A stretch of 64,000 nucleotides of DNA from Flagellimonas pacifica (GTDB lineage Bacteria > Bacteroidota > Bacteroidia > Flavobacteriales > Flavobacteriaceae), in the NCBI RefSeq assembly GCF_900215465.1, contig NZ_OBEH01000001.1, positions 372,001-436,000 of the forward strand. Reading direction: 5' to 3'. How positions within the stretch are numbered: the stretch's first letter is position 1; each line of letters opens with the position of its first letter. The position numbers and the translations under genes are program-made. This document shows positions 23,499 to 31,626 of this stretch, in pieces. The notes beneath the pieces were generated by a model. That model worked only from the letters and a program-made list of their open reading frames with translations. It was not told where the DNA came from and searched no databases.

Positions 23499-24989
23499 AT
23501 GCTTAAAAAGGCTAACTTGTATTTAACCTTCAATTATCAAGCACTTGATTGGAAAACAGTTTTCTTAATCTTGTTTTTGATTGCTTTTTTTATCCGGTTT
23601 CCCTTCTTTTTTCGAGATTACATTGATAGGGATGAAAGTACATTTATCATCATGGGGCAATCATGGGCAGATGGTTATTTACCTTACACCCAGCTTTGGG
23701 ACCTAAAACCTCCCATTACCTTTTTGTTTTTTGCTCTTGTTATCAAAATTTTTGGGAAGAGTTTTATAGCTATCCGATTTTTTGGAACTCTATTGGTTGT
23801 CATTACGTCACTGTTCACATATGGGATTGCCAAAAGGATCGTATCTAAAAAAGTAGGCTTTTGGAGCGCAATTTTCTGCGTTTTCTTTTTAAGTATGTTC
23901 GGTAGTTTACAAGGTGTTATGTCAGAACATATTTGCACCTTATTTTTTGTAATGGGAGTTTACCTCCTACTTTTTAAAGAAAGTATGGGCTGGTTTTTTG
24001 TTGTCGGCATTCTTTTTGGACTGTCCGTGATGTCCAAATTAAACATGGCCTATCCTTTATTGACCTTGATGGCATATTGGGTTTGGAAAGCCGTCACAGA
24101 AAAGCGATTTTGGCATAGTTTTCAGCAGCTTGGTATTCTGGGCATTGGTTTTTTGGTATTGATTGTTTTAACTGCCACTCCCTATTATCTTCAAGGAGAA
24201 ATTCAAATTTGGTGGGGATCTATTTTTGAAGCGCCCCTGGCTTATGCTGGATCCAAGCAACATTCAATAGTCAAAACGCTACCTTTTGTGTTTGTAGTAG
24301 CCATACTATTGTACATAGGGTTTGCATCAAAAGTGATTGATTTCAAATCCAAACCCATTCAAATACTCACAATAGTAATTGTTGGCGTTTTATTTTCATT
24401 CATGCAAACTGGCAAAGTAAATGGTCACTATTTAATTCAATTATATCCATTTATCCTAATTCCTGCAGGAGTCGCTGTTAGCAAACTTCCACCAATAAAA
24501 AAGAAATATAATATCCTCATTGCCTCGCTCTTGATTCTTCTTCCCATGGAGGCTTATCTAGAATACACCAATGTTATTTCCAATAAGATGGAAAAAGGTT
24601 CTTTTTATAATGGGGAGGGAGTTGACATTCCCAACTATATTATTGAAAATAATGTGGATACAAAAAATATCTTTTTTACCGAATATCATATTGGTTATTG
24701 GGTGTTAGGGAAAAACCCGCCGACAAAGGCAGTAACACACCCCTACAATATTCAAAGAGAAGAGCTTTTCCCTTTTATGCAGAATGCCAGAAAAACTGGG
24801 ATACAGGAATTACAATATATAATGGACGTTATTAAACCAAAAACAATAATAGTCCGAGAAGCTGAAAGAATCTATGATGAAGAACTGCCTGAATTCAATT
24901 TCTACATGAATTTATGCTTAGCACGTCATTATACATTGACAAAGACCATTGGCAGAGGATTAATTTATCAACGACTAGAAGGACAGTAG
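23499..24989 (+). CDS. ArnT/PMT-like membrane glycosyltransferase
   Basis: A 496-residue polytopic membrane protein with about ten helices. The first periplasmic loop carries RDYIDRDESTFIIMGQSWADG with the Asp/Glu pair expected of GT-C fold (GT39/GT83) enzymes, followed by LPYTQLWDLKPPITF. The C-terminal soluble part is about residues 370-496. Such enzymes transfer sugars from polyprenyl-phosphate donors to lipids or proteins on the periplasmic side. It lies alone on the plus strand in the middle of the minus-strand biotin genes: divergent from bioA and overlapping the 3' end of bioD by 15 bases. Substrate unknown. Confidence 0.82.
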   Translation: MLKKANLYLTFNYQALDWKTVFLILFLIAFFIRFPFFFRDYIDRDESTFIIMGQSWADGYLPYTQLWDLKPPITFLFFALVIKIFGKSFIAIRFFGTLLVVITSLFTYGIAKRIVSKKVGFWSAIFCVFFLSMFGSLQGVMSEHICTLFFVMGVYLLLFKESMGWFFVVGILFGLSVMSKLNMAYPLLTLMAYWVWKAVTEKRFWHSFQQLGILGIGFLVLIVLTATPYYLQGEIQIWWGSIFEAPLAYAGSKQHSIVKTLPFVFVVAILLYIGFASKVIDFKSKPIQILTIVIVGVLFSFMQTGKVNGHYLIQLYPFILIPAGVAVSKLPPIKKKYNILIASLLILLPMEAYLEYTNVISNKMEKGSFYNGEGVDIPNYIIENNVDTKNIFFTEYHIGYWVLGKNPPTKAVTHPYNIQREELFPFMQNARKTGIQELQYIMDVIKPKTIIVREAERIYDEELPEFNFYMNLCLARHYTLTKTIGRGLIYQRLEGQ

Positions 24990-25589
24990 AGCAGACCTGA
25001 ATTGGGTGGCATATTTTTTAACCACTTCCTTATCAAAGCTTTCCTCTTCATTGATCCTACCCAAAAAAAATACTCCAGTTTTTTTAAGAATAATACTTTC
25101 AGTAGTTGGGTGTTCATTCCCGCTAAAAATGATGCCAATTTCCAGATTTCTTTCTTGAAGTTTTTCAATGGTCAAGAGTGAATGGTTAATACTTCCCAAA
25201 TAATGTCGAGAGACCACAATGACCATATCTTCGGGTTGAATAATATCAAAAATCGTATCGATATCATTTAATGGCACCAACAACCCTCCTGCTCCCTCAA
25301 TCACCAAATGATTTTCTGTTTGTGGAGGAGTAATTTTACTCAATTCGATAGTGATTCCATCAATTTCTGCTGCTGCATGTGGGCTCATGGGTGTGTTCAG
25401 CGCATAACTGTTCTTATGGATTTTTGTCTTATTGTTTGAAATGAGATTTTGAATCTTATGGCTGTCAGAATTATCCAAATCTCCTGCTTGGACGGGCTTC
25501 CAATAATCGGCCTCAAGTGCTTCTACCACAATGGCAGAAGCTATTGTTTTGCCCACTTCCGTGGATATACCTGTGATAAAAAAGTTCAT
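24975..25589 (-). CDS. bioD: Dethiobiotin synthetase
   Basis: A 204-residue P-loop enzyme forming the ureido ring of dethiobiotin from DAPA, CO2 and ATP. The N-terminal phosphate loop is GISTEVGKTIAS; YWKPVQAGD, PMSPHAAAE and EGAGGLLVPL are BioD motifs. Its ATG overlaps the stop of the DUF2007 gene as ATGA, which indicates translational coupling. Its 3' end overlaps the convergent glycosyltransferase by 15 bases. Confidence 0.95.
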   Translation of the reverse strand: MNFFITGISTEVGKTIASAIVVEALEADYWKPVQAGDLDNSDSHKIQNLISNNKTKIHKNSYALNTPMSPHAAAEIDGITIELSKITPPQTENHLVIEGAGGLLVPLNDIDTIFDIIQPEDMVIVVSRHYLGSINHSLLTIEKLQERNLEIGIIFSGNEHPTTESIILKKTGVFFLGRINEEESFDKEVVKKYATQFRSALLSF

Positions 25590-25972
25590 TGCTGGGCTTT
25601 GGTAATAAAATTACAATGGGTACACCGATACTTTTTAGGTTCAAAAAAGGGAAAAAGCTTATAGAATATGGTGTTTCTCAGGTAATGTGTTTCAGATTTA
25701 CGCTCACCACAGTTTGGACATTTTACAAGAAGCCCATTTTCATCTACTGCATAATTTCGGACTTCATTAAAAATAACTTGTGCCCTTTCTTTGTCAGAAT
25801 TATAAACTTGTAATTTAATGCCTCCGAGAGCATTACTGGCAAATGGATCTATACTTACAGTGTTTTCATCTTTTAAAACAACTTCAATACCTTCGGCTTC
25901 TAGCCTTCCCTTGATTATTTGAACATCCGCCAAAAACTCAAAACTTCCTAAAGTCACTAAATCCTTACTCAT
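25586..25972 (-). CDS. DUF2007 / zinc-ribbon protein inside the biotin operon
   Basis: A 128-residue cytosolic protein. Residues about 6-68 match the DUF2007 pattern (signal-transducer, GlnB-like small domain: FEFLADVQIIKGRLEAEGIE). A C-terminal zinc ribbon has Cys85, Cys88, Cys117 and Cys120 (CPNC...CTHC). The start is set at 25972 because its ATG overlaps the bioF stop as ATGA; the longer reading from 26038 would overlap bioF by 70 bases. Its own stop overlaps bioD's start in the same way. Tight coupling on both sides implies matched production with bioF and bioD; function unknown. Confidence 0.85.
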   Translation of the reverse strand: MSKDLVTLGSFEFLADVQIIKGRLEAEGIEVVLKDENTVSIDPFASNALGGIKLQVYNSDKERAQVIFNEVRNYAVDENGLLVKCPNCGERKSETHYLRNTIFYKLFPFFEPKKYRCTHCNFITKAQQ

Positions 25973-27126
25973 ATTTGCGCTCTGATTATTTGAAATAAAC
26001 TCTCTATTTCTTCTTTTGTATTGTACGAATGTAAACAAAATCGAAGTCGTTCCTCTCCGGCTTTTACCGTAGGAGAAAGAATGGGTTTCACATCAAAGCC
26101 TTCTTCCCTCAACCGCTTGGATAATTGTTTTACTTTTTGGTTTCCCGGCACTATCAAACAACAGATTGCTGAATCACTCTTAACAAACATACTTCCATAC
26201 TTCAATAAGCTAATCTGCTTCTTAAAACAATGAATGTTGGAATATAGTTTTTTACGCTGTACTTCACCTTCCTTCATCATAAAACTATATGCAATCAAAA
26301 CGGAGGCAATAGAATGCGGAGAAAGTGCGGTGGTATAAATCAAACTTCTTGCAAAATTAACGAGATATGCTTTTAATTCACTATTGCACAATATGACTGC
26401 CCCATGACTTCCCAGAGCCTTACCAAAGGTAACTACCCTAGCAAAAACTTCTTTTTCCAGTCCTAACTGACAAATCAATCCTTTTCCTTCACCAAAAATT
26501 CCTACTGCATGGGCCTCATCCACGATCAAATTATAGTCATTTTCGCTGCAAAACTTTACCAAAGCTTCTAAATCTGGGGAATCGCCATCCATAGAAAAAA
26601 CGGATTCAGTGATGATGTAAATTTCCGTTTCCATACTTCTCGACTGCACTCGAAGTGACATTTCTACCTTTTGTCTTAAGTCATTTAAATCATTGTGTGC
26701 AAACCGATAACTTTTGGCATTACCCATTTTGATGCCATCACGAATGCTGGCATGTATCAATTCATCGTAAAAGATAATGTCTCCACGTTGTGGAACAGAA
26801 GAGAAAAAACCAATATTGGCATCATAGCCCGAATTAAATATCAAAGCTGACTCCGAATCGTGGTAATGTGCCAAGAACTCTTCCAAATCACCATACAAAG
26901 TATGATTGCCACTTAGCAAGCGAGAGCCGGTAGAGCCGTTTTTGTACAATTGACTTAGATCCAAAAGCTCATCGGTCAATTTGGACAACTCAAAAGTACC
27001 CGCCAGCCCCAAATAATCATTAGATGAAAAATCAATAAGGGATTGTTGCTCTGGTAGAATCCTTAAAGCATCTTCCAGTCTTCTTTTCTCCAATTTTTGT
27101 TCTAACTTCTTGGGAAGTTTTGCCAT
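25969..27126 (-). CDS. bioF: 8-amino-7-oxononanoate synthase, with a repeat-derived insertion
   Basis: A 385-residue PLP enzyme joining pimeloyl thioester and alanine. The PLP Lys is in VTFGKALGSHG; SNDYLGLAG, GSTGSRLLSG and DEAHAVGIFG are BioF/alpha-oxoamine synthase motifs. Between the conserved HNDLNDL and ITESVFSMDGDS, the protein is about seven residues longer than E. coli BioF. The extra part, near residues 155-164 (SLRVQSRS), is encoded by a copy of the REP-like palindrome found elsewhere in the window. The frame stays open. It begins the bioF-DUF2007-bioD coupled unit and is divergent from the M61 peptidase gene. Confidence 0.94.
   Translation of the reverse strand: MAKLPKKLEQKLEKRRLEDALRILPEQQSLIDFSSNDYLGLAGTFELSKLTDELLDLSQLYKNGSTGSRLLSGNHTLYGDLEEFLAHYHDSESALIFNSGYDANIGFFSSVPQRGDIIFYDELIHASIRDGIKMGNAKSYRFAHNDLNDLRQKVEMSLRVQSRSMETEIYIITESVFSMDGDSPDLEALVKFCSENDYNLIVDEAHAVGIFGEGKGLICQLGLEKEVFARVVTFGKALGSHGAVILCNSELKAYLVNFARSLIYTTALSPHSIASVLIAYSFMMKEGEVQRKKLYSNIHCFKKQISLLKYGSMFVKSDSAICCLIVPGNQKVKQLSKRLREEGFDVKPILSPTVKAGEERLRFCLHSYNTKEEIESLFQIIRAQI
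26636..26662 (-). repeat. REP-like palindrome inside bioF
   Basis: On the minus strand the core reads TCACTTCGAGTGCAGTCGAG, nearly the same as TCACCTCGAGCGTAGTCGAG at 55391-55410 after fhs. It lies in frame within bioF at a surface loop between two conserved motifs. Confidence 0.75.
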
Positions 27127-27130
27127 AGAA

Positions 27131-27138
27131 CAAATTTA
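27131..27138 (-). promoter_or_regulatory. Candidate -7 box of the bioF operon
   Basis: TAAATTTG on the minus strand fits TAnnTTTG but lies only five bases upstream of the bioF ATG. The message would be nearly leaderless if this is the true box, so confidence is limited. Confidence 0.3.
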
Positions 27139-27190
27139 GCATTTACTATCCTTAAACATTATATTTAGTCCTTAATAAACCCATTGGAAG

Positions 27191-28987
27191 ATGAAAATCC
27201 CGTTTACTCTTTTTACAATTCTGTTTGCATTGACCACATTTGGACAAACCAACACCTATAAAATTTCATTTGAGAATGCCGTACATCATGAGGCTGCCAT
27301 TGAAGCTATTTTCCCTAAGTTGACCATGGATACAGTTTCATTTCGAATGAGCAGGACATCTCCTGGAAGATATGCCCTGCATGAATTTGCCAAAAACGTG
27401 TATGGATTCAAAGCCGTGGATGGTAAAGGAAATCTATTAAAGATCCATAGGCCAAACCCTTATGAATGGGAAGTGACAGGCCATGATGGCAGCATAAAAA
27501 TAAGTTACATCCTTTTTGCCAATCGAGGGGGAGGCACCTATTCCCAAATAGACGAAACTCACGCCCATTTGAATATTCCAGCAACATTTATGTATGTGTC
27601 TGCTTTAAGCGACCGCAAGATTGAGGTTGAATTTGATGTTCGCAAGGATTTGAATTGGAAAGTGGCTACACAATTGCCCTTGGTTTCTGGAAACACCTTT
27701 ATGGCACCAAACCTGTATTATTTTATGGATAGTCCAACAGAAATCAGTGATTTCACTTTAAAATCTTTTGAAGTGGATTCAAAAAAGATACAATTGGCCT
27801 TGCATCACAATGGAATTGAAGAAGAGGCTTATGAATATTTTGAAAAGGTCAAAAAAACGGTGCTAGAACAAAAAGAGGTATATGGCGAGCTTCCTGAATT
27901 TGATTATGGCACTTACACTTTTCTGGCATGTTATATTCCAAATGCCTCTGGTGATGGCATGGAGCACAGGAATTCTACCATCTTAACCAGTACCAGAAGT
28001 TTGGCAGATGGAGGAATGAAACGAAATATTGGAACGGTTTCCCATGAATTTTTTCATGCTTGGAATGTGGAACGCATACGTCCACAAAGCTTGGAGCCTT
28101 TTGATTTTGAAGCTGCAGATATGAGCGGAGCTCTTTGGTTTGCCGAAGGGTTTACAAGTTATTATACCAATTTAATTTTATGCAGGGCCGGTCTTATTTC
28201 CCCTAAAGAATATGTAGAAGGGCTTGCTGGTAATTTCAATTATGTCTGGACTTCTCCGGCTCGACAGTTTTTTAACCCCATTGAGATGAGTTATCAAGCT
28301 CCTTTTGTAGATGCGGCTACCTCAGTTGATCCTGTAAACCGAGAAAACACCTTTATCTCCTACTATTCATACGGTAGCGTTTTGGGATTGGCTTTAGACT
28401 TATCCTTAAGGCAAAGTGGTTTGAATTTGGATGATTATATGAAATTGGCTTGGCAACGTCATGGAAAAAAGGAAATCCCGTATACCATAGAAAATTTACA
28501 CACACTACTGAATGAATACGCAGGTAAAACTTTTGGAGATAACTTTTTCAACAAGTATATATATCAAAGCGAGATGCCTAATTATGCAACACTTTTTGAA
28601 TCTGTTGGGGTAGTTTTAAAACAAAAGAAGGAAGAACCATATTTTGGCGCATATATCTCCATAAGCGAAGATGACGCCAAAGGTACTATTAAAAGTAATC
28701 CGAAAATTGGAAGTCCATCTTACAATTCTGCATTGAGTTATGGGGATGTCATCACAAACATCAATGGCGTTCCTTTCTCCAAAGGACAGCGATTAGCTGA
28801 TTATCTTAAACTATTTAATCAGGGTGATTCGCTACTTGTAAACTTCTCTAGATTTGGTAATACTAAAACCACAACTTTGGTATTGACTCCAAGTCCTAGT
28901 TATTCCATAAAATTAATGGAAGATATAGAGCAAAAACCTACGGGCAATATGCTAAAAAACCGAAAGGAATGGCTCAAAAATGAATAG
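27191..28987 (+). CDS. M61 family metallopeptidase with PDZ domain
   Basis: A 598-residue exported protein: signal peptide ending near TFGQ, a beta-rich N-terminal domain, and a zinc active site HEFFH in GTVSHEFFHAWNVERIRP (about residue 279), with the downstream Glu in LWFAEGFTSYY. A C-terminal PDZ-like domain is about residues 485-570 (SYNSALSYGDVITNINGVPF). M61 enzymes are glycyl aminopeptidases. The stop is followed immediately by the ATG of an acetyltransferase gene. It is divergent from bioF. Probable role: periplasmic peptide breakdown. Confidence 0.93.
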   Translation: MKIPFTLFTILFALTTFGQTNTYKISFENAVHHEAAIEAIFPKLTMDTVSFRMSRTSPGRYALHEFAKNVYGFKAVDGKGNLLKIHRPNPYEWEVTGHDGSIKISYILFANRGGGTYSQIDETHAHLNIPATFMYVSALSDRKIEVEFDVRKDLNWKVATQLPLVSGNTFMAPNLYYFMDSPTEISDFTLKSFEVDSKKIQLALHHNGIEEEAYEYFEKVKKTVLEQKEVYGELPEFDYGTYTFLACYIPNASGDGMEHRNSTILTSTRSLADGGMKRNIGTVSHEFFHAWNVERIRPQSLEPFDFEAADMSGALWFAEGFTSYYTNLILCRAGLISPKEYVEGLAGNFNYVWTSPARQFFNPIEMSYQAPFVDAATSVDPVNRENTFISYYSYGSVLGLALDLSLRQSGLNLDDYMKLAWQRHGKKEIPYTIENLHTLLNEYAGKTFGDNFFNKYIYQSEMPNYATLFESVGVVLKQKKEEPYFGAYISISEDDAKGTIKSNPKIGSPSYNSALSYGDVITNINGVPFSKGQRLADYLKLFNQGDSLLVNFSRFGNTKTTTLVLTPSPSYSIKLMEDIEQKPTGNMLKNRKEWLKNE

Positions 28988-29518
28988 ATGATACGCTATA
29001 TTCAAGCTTCAACAATTAATCATCTTGAACAGATTCTGTTGTTACAGCAACATAACCTTCCCAAAAACCTTACAGATGAAGAAAAGGAATGCGAGGGTTT
29101 TCTAACAGTGGAACATTCATTGGAAATTCTAAAAGAAATGAATGATGAGTGTGGTCATATCGTTGCTTTGGAAAATGAAAAAGTGATAGGCTACGCACTT
29201 TGTATGCTCCCAAAGTTTGCAGAAAGCATTGAAGTTTTAAAACCCATGTTCCATGAAATCAACAAAGTTGTAAAGGGCAAAGACAACTATATGGTGATGG
29301 GACAGATTTGTGTGGCCAAATCACATAGAGGTCATGGTATATTTAGACAACTCTACAAAACCATGAAAGAAAAACTGCCCTATGGTTTTGATACTATCAT
29401 TACAGAGGTGGATGCTAAAAACCGAAGATCTATGAATGCACATCTAACAGTTGGTTTTACAGAACTCAAAAAGTATTGTTCGGATGGAAAAGATTGGGTT
29501 TTAATTATTTTGAAATAA
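28988..29518 (+). CDS. GNAT family N-acetyltransferase
   Basis: A 176-residue protein with the GNAT acetyl-CoA motif VAKSHRGHGIFRQLY (about residues 111-125), preceded by the beta-4 strand YMVMGQICV and followed by TEVDAKNRRSMNAHLTVGF. The acceptor is unknown. It starts at the base after the M61 stop, so it is translated from the same transcript, and ends at a hairpin terminator that carries a REP-like core in its loop. Confidence 0.88.
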   Translation: MIRYIQASTINHLEQILLLQQHNLPKNLTDEEKECEGFLTVEHSLEILKEMNDECGHIVALENEKVIGYALCMLPKFAESIEVLKPMFHEINKVVKGKDNYMVMGQICVAKSHRGHGIFRQLYKTMKEKLPYGFDTIITEVDAKNRRSMNAHLTVGFTELKKYCSDGKDWVLIILK

Positions 29519-29562
29519 AAAAGCCGCTGCACTTCGACTTCGCTCAGTGACCGCGGCTTTTT
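29517..29562 (+). terminator. Terminator with REP-like core in its loop
   Basis: AAAAAGCCGC (29518-29527) pairs with GCGGCTTTTT (29553-29562). The 25-base loop contains CACTTCGACTTCGCTCAGTG, a version of the dispersed REP-like palindrome, which forms an inner stem. It follows the acetyltransferase stop directly. Confidence 0.85.
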
Positions 29563-29585
29563 AATCTATAATGTTTGTAATTGGC

Positions 29586-29864
29586 TTAATCTGCCAACAC
29601 AATAACCTTGTTATCTTTCATTTCAATAGTGCCACTTGAAATGGACAATATGGTTCCTCCATTTGGTCCTTTGGAAAATTTATTTTGAAAATCTTCCTCA
29701 ATAGTGATATCCCCCTGCACTTTAACATCTCCTTCTTGCAACAAGGAAACTATAGGTGCGTGGTTTTGCAACATCTGAAATTCGCCATTGATACCAGGAA
29801 CGGTAACCGACGTTACTTCTCCGGCAAACAAAGTGGCTTCTGGTGATACAATTTCTAAATACAT
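29586..29864 (-). CDS. atpC: F1 ATP synthase epsilon subunit
   Basis: A 92-residue epsilon subunit, comprising only the N-terminal beta-sandwich (MYLEIVSPEATLFAGEVTSVTVPG) and lacking the C-terminal two-helix inhibitory domain of E. coli epsilon (about 138 residues). The short form is common in Bacteroidota. It links F1 to the rotor. It follows atpD after a 90-base gap with tandem heptamers. The remaining atp genes are not in the window, so the ATP synthase genes are split. Confidence 0.94.
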   Translation of the reverse strand: MYLEIVSPEATLFAGEVTSVTVPGINGEFQMLQNHAPIVSLLQEGDVKVQGDITIEEDFQNKFSKGPNGGTILSISSGTIEMKDNKVIVLAD

Positions 29865-29873
29865 TCCTTTTGG

Positions 29874-29908
29874 TTATGAGTTATGAGTTATGAGTTATGG
29901 GTTACGAG
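29874..29908. repeat. Five tandem 7-bp repeats between atpD and atpC
   Basis: Units of TTATGAG are repeated exactly three times (29874-29894), followed by TTATGGG and TTACGAG to 29908. Further copies in the opposite sense follow at about 29920-29950 (ACTCATAACT, ATAACTC), so the transcript could fold into alternative hairpins between the two genes. Confidence 0.85.
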
Positions 29909-29954
29909 TATCAGATTGAAAACTCTGAACTCATAACTTTATAACTCTGAACTT

Positions 29955-31613
<1,659 letters not shown>

Positions 31614-31626
31614 TTATGTAATTCTT

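Noticed and set aside
25973..26038. Longer form of the DUF2007 protein
   Set aside because: Would overlap bioF by 70 bases; the ATGA overlap start fits better.
29872..29950. CRISPR-like array
   Set aside because: Units are 7 bp and contiguous, without spacers.
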